Positions 9,107-19,106 of a DNA stretch of 64,000 nt are shown one piece after another. Where the stretch lies: positions 1-64,000 of the forward strand of contig JAGXGZ010000014.1 of NCBI GenBank assembly GCA_024636495.1, in the 5' to 3' direction. The position numbers and the translations under genes are program-made. Within the stretch, counting starts at the first letter, position 1. Every line of letters begins with the position of its first letter. Below the pieces are notes generated by a model. The model did no database searches. It worked only from the letters and a program-made list of their open reading frames with translations, and was not told where the DNA came from. This DNA comes from Roseobacter sp. Lineage in GTDB: Bacteria; Pseudomonadota; Alphaproteobacteria; Rhodobacterales; Rhodobacteraceae.

Positions 9107-10171
9107 CTAAAGGATCAGATCAAACGCTTTTCGCATCACCGTCGGCAAGTCTGAGGGGCGAAATTGATCCGGCAGGATAAACTGGCCTTTCAGGGGGGAG
9201 GCATCATGGGGTGAAATTGCGTAGAGTACCGTTAACATCAAGTGAAAATGGGTAAATGTGTGGCGCACTTCGCCGGGTAAAACCTGCCACTGCGCGTCAA
9301 TCGGTGGTGTCCCTTGCGGGCGCGGTTCACCGGTATCGATCCAATCAGATCCGGGCCAGCCCAACATCCCGCCAAGCAACCCCTTTTCTGGGCGTGTCTC
9401 AAGCAGCCACGCGCCATCTTTTCGCCGCGCCAAGTATACCGTGCCATGGCGAATAGGCTTGGCTTTTTTAGGTATCTTTTTGGGCAGGTCTGGCGCAGTC
9501 CCCAACTGTCGCGCGGTACAAGGATCACGCCAGGGGCAGATGCCGCAGGCAGGTGATTTCGGCGTGCAAATGGTTGCACCCAGATCCATCACCGCTTGGG
9601 CATAGTCGCCGGGGCGCTTTGATGGGGTCAGGATTTCGGCCCGTTCCATCAGCTCGGGTTTGGCGGCAGGAAGGGGTGTGTGAATGTCGTATAGGCGTGC
9701 CAAGACCCGCTCTACGTTTCCATCAAGTACGGCATATGGCAGATCGAACGCGATCGAAGCCACCGCAGCAGCCGTGTAAGGCCCGATACCCGGCAGTTTC
9801 AAAAGCGCCGCGTGATCAGCGGGGAATTGGCCGCCGTGTTGGTCAACAACAGCCCGCGCACATTTCAGCAGGTTGCGGGCACGCGCGTAATACCCAAGAC
9901 CAGCCCATTCGCCCATGACATCAGCGTCAGCCGCAGCCGCCAGATCAGCGACTGTCGGCCAGCGTGCTGTGAAACGCTGGAAATACTCACGTACCGTGGC
10001 GACAGTGGTCTGTTGTAGCATCACCTCGCTTAGCCAGATGCGATAGGGATCAGGGCACCGCCCGGCGATGCGATCCGCAGGCGGCACCCGCCACGGCATG
10101 GCGCGGGCATGAACATCATACCATTCAAGCAAGATGCGCGGCAGGTCGCTTGTTTCGTTGGTGTCACGCAA
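9107..10171 (-). CDS. mutY: A/G-specific adenine glycosylase
   Basis: MutY removes adenine mispaired with 8-oxoguanine. The 354-residue protein has the N-terminal EVMLQQTTV segment, the helix-hairpin-helix PGIGPYTAAA followed by the catalytic aspartate in VLDGNVERV, and the [4Fe-4S] cluster loop with the exact C-x6-C-x2-C-x5-C spacing (CTPKSPACGICPWRDPC). The C-terminal third is the NUDIX-like 8-oxoG recognition domain, ending with HTFTHFHL. It is divergent from the DUF721 gene, with 84 bases between the two starts. Confidence 0.97.
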   Translation of the reverse strand: MRDTNETSDLPRILLEWYDVHARAMPWRVPPADRIAGRCPDPYRIWLSEVMLQQTTVATVREYFQRFTARWPTVADLAAAADADVMGEWAGLGYYARARNLLKCARAVVDQHGGQFPADHAALLKLPGIGPYTAAAVASIAFDLPYAVLDGNVERVLARLYDIHTPLPAAKPELMERAEILTPSKRPGDYAQAVMDLGATICTPKSPACGICPWRDPCTARQLGTAPDLPKKIPKKAKPIRHGTVYLARRKDGAWLLETRPEKGLLGGMLGWPGSDWIDTGEPRPQGTPPIDAQWQVLPGEVRHTFTHFHLMLTVLYAISPHDASPLKGQFILPDQFRPSDLPTVMRKAFDLIL

Positions 10172-10255
10172 TCTTTATGGCCTTTGCGGTTGGGTTGGGC
10201 TGGCGATACGGGGTGGGATCGCTATGTTGATTATAGTTGCTCAGGAAAGATAGTC

Positions 10256-10765
10256 ATGCCCCCACGGCGCACCAGTACAAAAGGCTTTAAACGTACAGAT
10301 AGTCTGCTGTCGGCCAAAATCCGGCAGGCCAGCGAAACCCGTGGCTTCGCGCAATCGCGTCTGCTGACCCAATGGGCCGAGATTGTGGGGCAAGACGTGT
10401 CGTCGATCTCTCGTCCAGTTGAGGTAAGTTATGGGCGGGGCGGCATGGGGGCGACGCTTACGCTGCTGACAAACGGCTCGAACGCACCGATTCTTGAGAT
10501 GCAAAAAGAACAACTGCGGGCCAAGGTGAATGCCGTTTATGGCTATAACGCGATCGCGCGGGTTCGCGTGACGCAAACAGCCGCGACAGGATTTGCCGAG
10601 GGGCAGGTTGCGTTTGACGCGCGTCCAAAACCGCGCGTTGAGGCCACGCCAGACCCTGTCATACGTGAACGCGCGACCCAGACGGTTGGTGCTATGGGCG
10701 ATGAAAGCTTGCGCGATGCCCTTGCACGTCTGGGCGAGAACATATTGAACAAGACAAAACGCTGA
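10256..10765 (+). CDS. DUF721 (DciA-like) protein
   Basis: The start at 10256 (MPPRRTSTKGF) is supported by AGGAAAG seven bases upstream; the open frame runs back into mutY but without coding character. The 169-residue protein has the DUF721 arrangement: an N-terminal segment with W-x-E-I-V-G (TQWAEIVGQDV), then LTLLTNGSNAPILEMQKEQL and an RV-R-V-TQ strand. DUF721/DciA proteins can act as loaders or partners of the replicative helicase DnaB; a short alphaproteobacterial form such as this may have a related DNA role, but that is family inference. It lies 13 bases before the DsbA-like gene. Confidence 0.85.
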   Translation: MPPRRTSTKGFKRTDSLLSAKIRQASETRGFAQSRLLTQWAEIVGQDVSSISRPVEVSYGRGGMGATLTLLTNGSNAPILEMQKEQLRAKVNAVYGYNAIARVRVTQTAATGFAEGQVAFDARPKPRVEATPDPVIRERATQTVGAMGDESLRDALARLGENILNKTKR

Positions 10766-10778
10766 CAAAGGAAATCAG

Positions 10779-11462
10779 ATGAAACGCATTTTTCCAACTC
10801 TTGCGGCTGTGGCCGTGGTCGCCGCCGGTGGCTGGTACGTGTTTGGCGGAACGGACGCTGTAAGCAATACTCAGCTTAGCCCGCTTGCCAGCGCTGCAAA
10901 CGCCCAGACAACTGAGGCGGCCGACCTAGATACCTCCAGCATTCAGGACATGAGCCTGGGAAATGCGGAATCTTCGGTGCAGATCATTGAATATGCGTCG
11001 TTTACCTGCCCGCATTGCGCGGCTTTTGATCAAGGCCCCTATAAGCAGCTCAAAGCTGATTATATCGACACGGACAAGATCGGGTTCACCTACCGTGAAG
11101 TTTACTTTGACCGGTACGGTTTGTGGGCCTCCATGGTTGCCCGCTGCGGTGGTGAAGAAAAGTTTTTTGGCATCGCTGACCTGATTTACAAAGGCCAATC
11201 CGAATGGGTCCGGGCAGGCGAACCTGCAGCCATCGTAGAAGAGCTGCGCAAGATCGGGCGGCTTGCTGGCATCGACAATGATACATTGGAAGCTTGCTTG
11301 CAGGATGGAACCAATGCGCAGACGCTGGTTGCCTGGTGGGAAGAAAACCAAAAGGCCGATGATATCACCAGCACGCCTAGCTTTATCATCAACGGCAAGA
11401 AATATTCGAACATGCCTTATGCCGAGATGAAAGAAATCATCGACGCTGCTTTGGCCGAATAA
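10779..11462 (+). CDS. DsbA-family thiol:disulfide oxidoreductase
   Basis: The 227-residue protein begins with an uncleaved anchor or signal peptide (residues 5-24) and has a thioredoxin-like domain with the active site CPHC in ASFTCPHCAAF. The cis-proline region is visible as TSTPSFIING. Such proteins introduce or shuffle disulfides in the periplasm. A ribosome site AAAGGAAA precedes the start. The stop codon overlaps the start of the CoA transferase by one base (TAATG), so the two are linked in translation, although their functions seem unrelated. Confidence 0.93.
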   Translation: MKRIFPTLAAVAVVAAGGWYVFGGTDAVSNTQLSPLASAANAQTTEAADLDTSSIQDMSLGNAESSVQIIEYASFTCPHCAAFDQGPYKQLKADYIDTDKIGFTYREVYFDRYGLWASMVARCGGEEKFFGIADLIYKGQSEWVRAGEPAAIVEELRKIGRLAGIDNDTLEACLQDGTNAQTLVAWWEENQKADDITSTPSFIINGKKYSNMPYAEMKEIIDAALAE

Positions 11463-12574
11463 TGGCGGCCCCTCTGGCAGGGCTCAAGGTTATTGAGCTT
11501 GCGCGCATTCTGGCCGGCCCTTGGGCCGGTCAGACGCTTTGCGACCTTGGTTGCGAGGTGATCAAAGTCGAAAGCCCGGCGGGCGACGATACCCGTCAGT
11601 GGGGCCCCCCGTTTATCGACCGCGGCGATGATACGTCAGCGTCCTATTTTCATTCGGCAAACCGGGGCAAAGCGTCAGTGGTTGTCGATCTGACCACGCC
11701 CGAAGGTCAGGCCAAGATGAAAGACCTGTTGGCCGACGCGGATATCCTGATCGAGAATTTCAAAACTGGAGGTTTGGCAAAATACGGGATGGACTACGCG
11801 AGCCTTTCCGCGGAATTTCCCAAGTTGATTTACTGCTCTATTACCGGCTTTGGCCAAGACGGCCCTTATGCCCACCGCGCAGGCTATGACTTCATTATCC
11901 AAGGCATGTCCGGTTTGATGTCTATCACCGGAGAGGCGGACGGCTTGCCGCAAAAGCACGGGATGGCGATCACAGATATTTTCACGGGTATCTATGCGAC
12001 CACCGCGATTTTAGCGGCTGTTCATCAGCGCAGTCACACTGGCGTCGGTCAGCATATCGATATGTCTTTGCTGGATTGCGCGGTTGCTGTGACGGGCAAT
12101 CAGGCGATGAACTATCTGACCACGGGCAAAGCGCCCCATAGAATGGGGAATGCGCATCCAAACCTCACGCCTTACGAGGTATTTGAGACGTCTGATGGCC
12201 ATCTGATTATTGCTACGGGCAACGATGGGCAATTCCAACGCCTTTGCCGTATCCTAGGGCTGGATGACATGGCAGAGGCCGCAGATTACACCAAGAACGC
12301 CGACCGGGTTGCGAACCGGCCCGAGATGATCCGCAGGCTGAATGACGCGACCCGGCAACGCACGCGCGACGATCTGTTGGCAGCCTGCGAGGCCAAAGGC
12401 GTCCCTGCTGGCCCGATCAACAACATGGAGGATATGTTCAACGATCCTCAGGTGATTGCACGCGGTATGAAAGTCGAATTGGACGGCGTGCCGGGGATCC
12501 GGTCGCCTTTTGTGTTTTCGGGTGCTGAGTTATCGATGAAACGACCTGCCCCCAAGCTTGGCGAAGACGACTGA
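11462..12574 (+). CDS. CaiB/BaiF family (class III) CoA transferase
   Basis: The enzyme moves CoA between organic acids through an aspartyl-CoA intermediate. The 370-residue length and motifs fit the family: N-terminal KVIELARILAGPWAG, then KVESPAGDDTR, the central AGYDFIIQGMSGLMS, and GMAITDIFTGIYA, which carries the catalytic aspartate region, followed by GQHIDMSLLD. The substrate is not predictable. The gene follows a DsbA-like gene with a one-base overlap and converges on lpxK, separated by the twin-palindrome repeat. Confidence 0.93.
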   Translation: MAAPLAGLKVIELARILAGPWAGQTLCDLGCEVIKVESPAGDDTRQWGPPFIDRGDDTSASYFHSANRGKASVVVDLTTPEGQAKMKDLLADADILIENFKTGGLAKYGMDYASLSAEFPKLIYCSITGFGQDGPYAHRAGYDFIIQGMSGLMSITGEADGLPQKHGMAITDIFTGIYATTAILAAVHQRSHTGVGQHIDMSLLDCAVAVTGNQAMNYLTTGKAPHRMGNAHPNLTPYEVFETSDGHLIIATGNDGQFQRLCRILGLDDMAEAADYTKNADRVANRPEMIRRLNDATRQRTRDDLLAACEAKGVPAGPINNMEDMFNDPQVIARGMKVELDGVPGIRSPFVFSGAELSMKRPAPKLGEDD

Positions 12575-12589
12575 CGGTGCCGGTATCGT

Positions 12590-12633
12590 CGTTTTCTTTA
12601 AAGAAAACGGTCCGGAATTTTTTGAAAATTCCG
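12590..12633. repeat. twin-palindrome repeat, copy 1
   Basis: A perfect 20-bp palindrome (CGTTTTCTTT/AAAGAAAACG, 12590-12609) is followed three bases later by a second inverted repeat, CGGAATTTT/AAAATTCCG (12613-12633). It lies between convergent genes. A near-identical copy is at 52254-52295. Confidence 0.8.
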
Positions 12634-12638
12634 TTGCC

Positions 12639-13631
12639 CTACGGCAGCTTTGGAAGCGATCTCAAAGCGGTGTAAAGCGCGTTATCTTCCGGCAAGGACA
12701 GCCTCACGGGTAAGGTTATCACCTTCATGCGGAATGCGGGCGGAAGTCTGACCGCGTCTTTTTCTGTCGTCACCAATTGCGCGCCTTGACCAAGCGCATC
12801 GGCTTCCAATCGTGCCATCAAGGCGCGGGTCAGCGGTTGGTGGTCATCCAGCGCCTCGGCATGAATGATGTCCGCCCCCAACCCGCGCAACGTTGCAAAG
12901 AACTTTTCTGGGTGGCCTATTCCCCCAAAGGCCAAAACGCGGGTATCGGCCCAATCCATTCCCGTTTGCAGTGGTGCAAGTTCAGCGCGCACATGAGGTA
13001 AGCCCACAGGTAAAATGCGCGTGTCAAAGGTCGCCTGATCCTGCGGGTTTCCGATGGAAAGCAGCAAATCCGCCCTGGCAAGCCCAATACCCACAGGTTC
13101 GCGCAGCGGCCCCGCGGGCAGGCACAGCCCATTACCGAAACCCCTGGCTGCATCTACGACCACGATGCTAAGATCCTGCCTTAGTGACGGGTTCTGGAAC
13201 CCATCATCAAGAACCACAACGCTTGCGCCGGATGCCGCAGCGGCACGTGCGCCCGCAGCGCGGTCATGTGCAACCCAAACATCAGCAAAGGCCGCAAGCA
13301 GCAGGGGCTCATCGCCCACCTGTGCTGCTGAATGCTTGGCTGGATCAGCCAATAGCGGCCCTTTTTCGGTGCCACCATACCCCCGCGAGACCACATGTGG
13401 CGTGTGGTAAATATTCCGCAGATGTTCAACAACTGCGATCACCGTGGGAGTTTTGCCAGTTCCGCCCGCATTGATATTTCCCACGCACACGACCGGAATA
13501 TCCAACGAAACGGGCGATCCGTTTGCCAGCCTGCGGGCTGTCGCTTTTGCATAAAGCGCCCCAAGCGGTCGCATCAGCCGTGCGCGCCAATCGGGCTTGG
13601 GCAAATGCCAGAATGCAGGGGCACGGTTCAT
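12639..13631 (-). CDS. lpxK: tetraacyldisaccharide 4'-kinase
   Basis: LpxK phosphorylates the 4' position of the lipid A disaccharide at the inner membrane. The 330-residue protein shows the P-loop [12 protein letters not shown] near residue 52-63, the following SRGYGG segment, and [20 protein letters not shown], which holds the catalytic Asp of the family. It overlaps the upstream waaA gene by an ATGA junction (13628-13631), so Kdo transfer and lipid A phosphorylation are coupled genetically. The identification is confident. Confidence 0.96.
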   Translation of the reverse strand: MNRAPAFWHLPKPDWRARLMRPLGALYAKATARRLANGSPVSLDIPVVCVGNINAGGTGKTPTVIAVVEHLRNIYHTPHVVSRGYGGTEKGPLLADPAKHSAAQVGDEPLLLAAFADVWVAHDRAAGARAAAASGASVVVLDDGFQNPSLRQDLSIVVVDAARGFGNGLCLPAGPLREPVGIGLARADLLLSIGNPQDQATFDTRILPVGLPHVRAELAPLQTGMDWADTRVLAFGGIGHPEKFFATLRGLGADIIHAEALDDHQPLTRALMARLEADALGQGAQLVTTEKDAVRLPPAFRMKVITLPVRLSLPEDNALYTALRSLPKLP

Positions 13632-14857
13632 GTGCGGGCCTCTTGCAGGTCCAGCGTGTCTTGCACAAGATCGATTACTTTGTCGGTCAAGGCGGCCCCG
13701 CGACTGATCACATCCCAGCCTGCATGTGCCATAACCGCAGTCTGATCCGGTGCGATCAAACGGCTTACAGCTGTGCCAAGGGCGGTTGCATCATTGACGA
13801 TACGCGCCGCGCCTTCGGTCGCAAGGCGGGTGTAGGACGGAAGGAACCGCCGCACCTTTGGACCGTAAAGAATGGCAGACCCAAGTGCAGCCGCTTCAAA
13901 AGGGTCACAGCCCCCTGGACCGTTGGTAAGAGAACTGCCGAGGAACGAGACCGGGGCGAGACGGTAAAACAAGCCAATTTCAGCGGGATCATCGGTGAGC
14001 ATGACTTGCGTTGAACTGTCCGGATATCCTGCGTCACCCCATCGCAGAACGCGAAAATCCTGATCTTCCAGACGTTTAGCAAAGGCGTGAACCAGACTGG
14101 GATCCGCCGGCATCAACACCAAAAGCAAACGATGTGACAAACGCAGGGCTTGCCGATGTGCTGTCAGAACGGTGCCCAACTCTTCCTCAAGAACTTGGTT
14201 GGCGAACCACACTGGGCGGCCCACCAAAGCGGCAGACAGATCCGCAAGATCGGATTCAATGCAAGGCAATGCTTGCCCCCCGGCCTGAAGCGCTGGGGTC
14301 ATCTCGATACTGTCGCGTGCAACGCCTAACCGAACAAGCCGCTGAAACCCTGCTTCCGAGCGTGCCATGATCGCGGAAAAATTCTTGATCAGATCGCGGG
14401 TAAAATCGCGCAGCCAGCGGTCGCGGCGCCCGTCAAACCCTTCGTTGTCGGCATCAATCAAGAACAAGGGGCAGCGCCGCTGTGCCGAGGCGATTATCAG
14501 ATTGGGGCGCAGCCTGCCCCAAGCCCAAATGCAGGCGTTCGGCCGCCAATGGTCAAGAAATCCGGCAACGCTTGTCGGGTGATCTGACGGCAGAAAGTCG
14601 ATTAAAACATCTGCATGGGCCGAATGTGGCAGCTCGGTTTTGATGTCATCCTTGGGAAGCGTGATAAGAACCCTAAGACCTGATCTGCTGCGACACAAAC
14701 GGGCGGCGAGGTCTTGAATGGCAAGCAGGCTGCCGGGTTCCGGCGCGTGGCACCAGACCAATTCCCCATTTGGGCGGTCAGCGACGGGCGTAATCGGCAC
14801 CGCCCCCCCGCGACCGGCAAAGGCGCGATACGCAGCAAGCCCGAATGACCGCGCCAT
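13628..14857 (-). CDS. waaA: 3-deoxy-D-manno-octulosonic acid transferase
   Basis: WaaA (KdtA) adds Kdo residues to lipid IVA at the inner membrane. The 409-residue protein has the GT30 layout: an N-terminal half with [13 protein letters not shown] in place of the usual WxHAVSVGE, and a C-terminal half with [21 protein letters not shown], which matches the acceptor/nucleotide loop normally read GGHNPLEPA. The His-Asn to Cys-Asp and Leu to Phe changes make it a diverged family member, which is usual for Rhodobacteraceae as far as I recall. It sits between DUF4170 and lpxK on the same strand. Confidence 0.92.
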   Translation of the reverse strand: MARSFGLAAYRAFAGRGGAVPITPVADRPNGELVWCHAPEPGSLLAIQDLAARLCRSRSGLRVLITLPKDDIKTELPHSAHADVLIDFLPSDHPTSVAGFLDHWRPNACIWAWGRLRPNLIIASAQRRCPLFLIDADNEGFDGRRDRWLRDFTRDLIKNFSAIMARSEAGFQRLVRLGVARDSIEMTPALQAGGQALPCIESDLADLSAALVGRPVWFANQVLEEELGTVLTAHRQALRLSHRLLLVLMPADPSLVHAFAKRLEDQDFRVLRWGDAGYPDSSTQVMLTDDPAEIGLFYRLAPVSFLGSSLTNGPGGCDPFEAAALGSAILYGPKVRRFLPSYTRLATEGAARIVNDATALGTAVSRLIAPDQTAVMAHAGWDVISRGAALTDKVIDLVQDTLDLQEART

Positions 14858-14864
14858 GAAAGGC

Positions 14865-15107
14865 CTAGCTCAGTTCTTCGGTCGAGGATGCGGCCGCTTC
14901 CTCGTCGCGCAAACGGTGCAGGTGCGCGATGAAATAGCGCGTGTGTGCGTTGTCCACCGTGCGTTGAGCCTCGTTTTTCCAAGCGTCATAGGCTGCGGCA
15001 TAGTTCGGGAAAATGCCAACGACATGGATGTCATCCACATTCTTGAACGCGGTTCCGGTGGGCGAAACCAATTCTCCGCCAAAGACGAGGTGCAGGCGTT
15101 GGGTCAT
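14865..15107 (-). CDS. DUF4170 protein
   Basis: The ATG at 15107 is preceded by AAAGGACC and gives an 80-residue acidic protein; the open frame reaches 15164 without support. The sequence reads as a single small alpha/beta domain with FGGELVSPTGTAF, then VVGIFPNYAAAYDAWKNEAQ and a C-terminal RYFIAHLHRL helix, matching DUF4170. The function is unknown. Its fixed position directly upstream of waaA suggests a link to lipid A-Kdo assembly or its control. Confidence 0.85.
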   Translation of the reverse strand: MTQRLHLVFGGELVSPTGTAFKNVDDIHVVGIFPNYAAAYDAWKNEAQRTVDNAHTRYFIAHLHRLRDEEAAASSTEELS

Positions 15108-15160
15108 GGTACGGTCCTTTGTTTTCAGATACATGGGGTGTGGCCATTTAAGGCATTCAA

Positions 15161-15940
15161 TCACGCAGGGGCAAGGCTGCTTAGCAAGTCCGCATGGATT
15201 GATACCCCACCGGCGAGCACGCCGTTCAGGCGCGGGTCGGGGTTGTTGAACCGCAAGGGCGCGCCGGTTTTATCTGTGCAAAGCCCGCCTGCTTCGGTCA
15301 CGATCAACGCACCGGCGGCGATGTCCCATTCCCAGCTTTTGCGCAAGGTTACCATGCCGTCAAAACGCCCTTGGCCGACAAGCCCAAGGCGATATGCCAG
15401 CGACGGACGGTGCGCGCGTTTAAAGCCGGGATCACCCTGCCGCCAAAACTGATCTGCCATAACGGGCTTGGTCGCCAGAACGGTAGCATTTGTCAGGCCC
15501 TGAGTGGTCGAAGCCACAATCGTTTGGTCATTCAGTGTTGCCCCGCCCCCCAAAGACGCGGCAAAAAGACGGTCGAGGATGGGTAGAAACACCACTGCTG
15601 CGGTAATTTGGCCGTTGCGTGCGATGGCAAGCGAATGCGACCAGGTATCAGAGCCTTCGATAAAGCTGCGGGTTCCATCAATGGGATCAATGATAAAGAC
15701 ATGCGACTGGTCCAACCGCTTTGCGCTGTCATCGCTTTCTTCTGACAGCCAGCCATAATTTGGGCGGGCCGTCAAAAGTGTCTCGTGCAGCATGGCATTT
15801 ACGGCCAGATCAGCCTCGGTCACCGGCCCAGCACCGCCGGGTTTGTCCCACCGTTTCGCCGTCTCGCCGGTAAAGGTAGTGGCGATTTGACCGGCCTTGC
15901 GGGCACAGTCGATCAGAAGCGCAAGATCATGCACCGGCAA
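15161..15940 (-). CDS. cysQ: inositol-monophosphatase family, CysQ-like phosphatase
   Basis: The 259-residue protein has both family metal motifs: an early EES-like LSEESDD and DPIDGTRSFIEG, which carries the catalytic aspartates, and the late WEWDIAAGALIVTEAGG. CysQ removes the 3' phosphate from adenosine 3',5'-bisphosphate; inositol phosphatase activity is an alternative. The frame begins at a TTG (15940) that overlaps the end of pmbA by 14 bases; an in-frame GTG at 15934 is a possible start. It is part of the minus-strand pmbA-cysQ-DUF4170-waaA-lpxK run. Confidence 0.88.
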   Translation of the reverse strand: MPVHDLALLIDCARKAGQIATTFTGETAKRWDKPGGAGPVTEADLAVNAMLHETLLTARPNYGWLSEESDDSAKRLDQSHVFIIDPIDGTRSFIEGSDTWSHSLAIARNGQITAAVVFLPILDRLFAASLGGGATLNDQTIVASTTQGLTNATVLATKPVMADQFWRQGDPGFKRAHRPSLAYRLGLVGQGRFDGMVTLRKSWEWDIAAGALIVTEAGGLCTDKTGAPLRFNNPDPRLNGVLAGGVSIHADLLSSLAPA

Positions 15941-17273
15941 GGGTCATCCCCGGCACCAGCAAGGAGGGCACCACGCGGCTAAGATGCGCGCGTGCGTCAT
16001 TTGCCGGGATGATGCTGCGCAGCATATCGCGAAGATTTCCAGCGATGGTACATTCGTTGATCGCGTGCGTAATCTCGCCATTCTCGATCCACAGACCGGA
16101 CGCACCCCGCGAATAATCCCCTGTGTTAGGGTTGATCGTAGAGCCTATCATTGACGTTACGAGCAGGCCGGTTCCCATTTCCTTGATCAGATCGTCGCGC
16201 GTTGCATCGCCTTGCGTAAGGGCGATATTCCACACCGCAGGGTTTGGGTTTGAACCGGTGCCGCGTGCCGCGTTTCCGGTCGGCTGCATCCCAAGTTTGC
16301 GCGCGGTGGCCAAATCAAGGGTCCAACCTTTCAACGTCCCGTTTTCAACGATAACGCGACGGGAGGTTGGCAAGCCTTCGCCGTCGAACGGGCGCGAGCC
16401 TGTGGCGCGGGGGCGATGTGGATCTTCGATGATCGACAGACCATCGGGCAAGACCTGTTCCCCCATGGCGTCGCGCAGCCATGATGCACCCCGTGCGATT
16501 GCTGCACCACTGATTGCAGACAAAAGATGTCCGATCAGGGTCGACGAAATCCGTTCGTCGAACAGAACCGGATAGGCCCCTGTTGGTGGCTTGCGCGCAT
16601 CCATCCGCGCCAAAGCACGTTGCCCTGCCGATGTGCCTATGTCTTCGGGGCTGCGCAGGTCGGATTGAAAAATCCGGCTGTCGCCGTCATAATCTCTCTC
16701 CATTCCCGTGCCGGTCCCTGCAATGGCAACGCAGGAAATTCCGCGATCTGTGCGGCTATATCCGCCCTCGAATCCGTTTGTAGCAGCCAGATAAACCTTC
16801 TGTGCGCCATAGGCTGCGCTGGCAGACTGCACTTGCGTAATCCCTTTGACGGCCAGACCTGCGGCCTCGGCTTGTGCCGCGTCTTCTTGCAGCATTTGCG
16901 GCGAAGGTTCGTCCGTTGGGTCGGACAGTTCCAGCGCGTCAATGTCCCAATGGGTAGACAGCTGTTCTGGGTCAGCAAGGCCTGAATAGGGGTCTTCGGG
17001 GGCTTCTTTGGCCATAGCAATCGCGCGCAACGCCATTTCGTCTATCGTTCGGCTTGATGTATCGGACGCTGACACATTGGCCGAACGTTTGCCGACGAAC
17101 ACTCGCAGACCAATATCAACGCCTTCGGCACGCTCGGCTTGCTCCAACGTCGCGCCGCGTACATCGACGCTAACAGACGTTCCGCGCACGGCCATGGCGT
17201 CGGCACTGTCTGCACCCGCCTTCTTCGCGGCGTTCAGCAATGCTTTGGTCAGCGCCTCAAGAGATTGCGACAT
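15927..17273 (-). CDS. pmbA: TldD/PmbA family metalloprotease-like protein
   Basis: I start at the ATG at 17273, which has AAGGAG seven bases upstream, giving 448 residues; an upstream ATG at 17327 lacks this site. The N-terminal domain includes GTSVSVDVRGATLEQAERAEG, and the C-terminal half has the family segments FDERISSTLIGHLLSAISG and NTGDYSRGASGLWIENGEI. PmbA works with TldD as a heterodimeric peptidase that processes small peptides; PmbA itself lacks the zinc HExxxH site. No tldD gene is in the window. Confidence 0.93.
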   Translation of the reverse strand: MSQSLEALTKALLNAAKKAGADSADAMAVRGTSVSVDVRGATLEQAERAEGVDIGLRVFVGKRSANVSASDTSSRTIDEMALRAIAMAKEAPEDPYSGLADPEQLSTHWDIDALELSDPTDEPSPQMLQEDAAQAEAAGLAVKGITQVQSASAAYGAQKVYLAATNGFEGGYSRTDRGISCVAIAGTGTGMERDYDGDSRIFQSDLRSPEDIGTSAGQRALARMDARKPPTGAYPVLFDERISSTLIGHLLSAISGAAIARGASWLRDAMGEQVLPDGLSIIEDPHRPRATGSRPFDGEGLPTSRRVIVENGTLKGWTLDLATARKLGMQPTGNAARGTGSNPNPAVWNIALTQGDATRDDLIKEMGTGLLVTSMIGSTINPNTGDYSRGASGLWIENGEITHAINECTIAGNLRDMLRSIIPANDARAHLSRVVPSLLVPGMTLAGA

Positions 17274-17359
17274 GTCGTGCTCCTTGGAGTTTGATAGGTA
17301 GCTAGCGTTCCCGTTGCAGGTCTGCAAGGGACGGTCGCAGTGCGATGGTGTCGCTGGAT

Positions 17360-18898
17360 TTATTTGATCCGCTGCCCATTGGCCAAGATCGCGCCTGATC
17401 GGGTGAATTCAAGCTTGGACTGTAGCGTGTCTTCTCCGTCGCCCGGCACGGCGAACATGCCCATCATCATCCGCGCACCCATAACCATCTGCGCAGGGAG
17501 CAGACCAGCCTCTACCAGCTTGTCCAAAAGCGTATTACCCCCCACAAGTTTGAGGTCTATAGCACCTGTCGGCTTTAGCTCACCGGGTTCAGCACCAGGG
17601 TCCGAGTTGTCAAAGGTAACGGTACCATTCCCCGTAAGCTTGGCACCAAGCGCCTCTATGATCAGGGCGTTTAGGTTTACGGTCTCAAGCTGTGCGGGAA
17701 CGCCATCGGCAGATAAGGCTTGAGTGCTGTTTTGCAAATCCAGATAGTCCGCCAGCATTGTTGCCGTACCGGAAAGATCAAGCGAGATGGTCGCCGGATC
17801 GCGGGGCAATGTGCCTTGAGGGTTAATCATGCCCCAGACCAGATCGGACATTGTAAAGTCAGCAAGGTTCACCCCAAGCGCAAAATTCTGCGGAGCATCG
17901 GATTTCATCACGGGCGCGCTGAGATTGAAGGCGGTGTTGTCCATGGCGAACGACAATAGAAAAGGAAACTCGGGCGGTTGCACAGAGACAGTCATTCCTT
18001 GGCGTGTCCCCGCATAGCTGACGCCATCTGCACTTGTCTCGACCGCGAGCGTGCTGGTCTCGGTTGCGGTTGCGATTGCAACGTTCCCATTAATGGGATC
18101 TGCGATATTCATGGTCAAAGTGCTGTTGCCGCCTGACATCGTGGCTTTCACATCCATGCCTGCTTGCAGCATTCCGGACATATCGCTGACCTGGGCCAAG
18201 GCAAGGGGCAGCAGACCACTGGCCTTGATCGAAAGGTTTGCCGATGTGCCGTTGATAACCGCAGTTGCCGGTTCGTCGGGCTGTTTGAAAGCCGCGTCTT
18301 ACGTAACCGAGCCGACCGAGGCAGTCTGGGAATAATCGCGCATTGCACCTAGTTTACTGCTGGTGGTGTTTTGAATGTCGTTCAAGACGATGGCCATTTT
18401 CGCATCTTCGGGGGCTAAGGTTTCGTTATCAATCGTGATGCGATCAAAGTTCAGCGCAACAGTGTCTGCAGTATACGTACTGGTCATGTCTGCTGGTGTG
18501 CCGCTAACCAGCATGTCGTGACCGGATTGCTTGATCGTCAATGCCATATTCACCGGCTCGCCCGTATCGGCTGCCGGGATCACGTTGACTGAAATTGGCA
18601 TTTGATCGGGCCACAGCACTGACACGGTGCCGTCCGCATTCTGGACAAAACTTAGGCTTTCCAGCGTGAAGGACATCTGGCCCTGATCCGGTGATAGTGC
18701 CATGTCGAACTGCACATCTCTGATCGACAGTGTGTCACCTGACATGCTTTCTTTGGCCGTCACGCTATAGCCCATGCCGCCAAGATAGTCCTGCCAATCC
18801 TGCCAAACGTCATTTGGGGTAATGTCTGCCAGTACAACTTGCGTTGAGCAGACAAGCAAAAGGGCGGAACTGCCCATAAAGGTGTGGAAACGTGTCAT
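17360..18898 (-). pseudogene. DUF2125 secreted protein, broken by in-frame TAA
   Basis: The gene starts at the ATG at 18898 with a signal peptide (TRFHTFMGSSALLLVCSTQVVLA) and reads as a DUF2125 protein. A TAA at 18301-18299 stops translation after 199 residues (...SVGSVT). The same frame is then open with no frameshift from 18298 down to the true stop at 17360, and the sequence remains protein-like (DAAFKQPDEPATAV onward, with DMSGMLQAG and the late GNTLLDKLVEAGLLPAQM). One base change would restore about 512 residues, a normal DUF2125 length. It is either a recent nonsense mutation, a sequencing error or a readthrough site. An internal ATG at 18199 could restart translation, but without a signal peptide. 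Confidence 0.82.
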
Positions 18899-19106
18899 TG
18901 TACAAATTCCTTTGTCGAACGTCATAGGGCCGCGCCAAGCATTACTTCTAACAGATAATTGGCATTGTTTGCGTTACAAGGCAAAGACGCTTTCGCTGCA
19001 ACCGCAGGCTTTGGGCTGGCAACGGCCCCTGTTGATGCTAAGTTTGGCAAAATATCAGGCTGGGCAAGTTTCCGGCCAAGAGAAGCTGAAAGATGGGATG
19101 CAAGAG

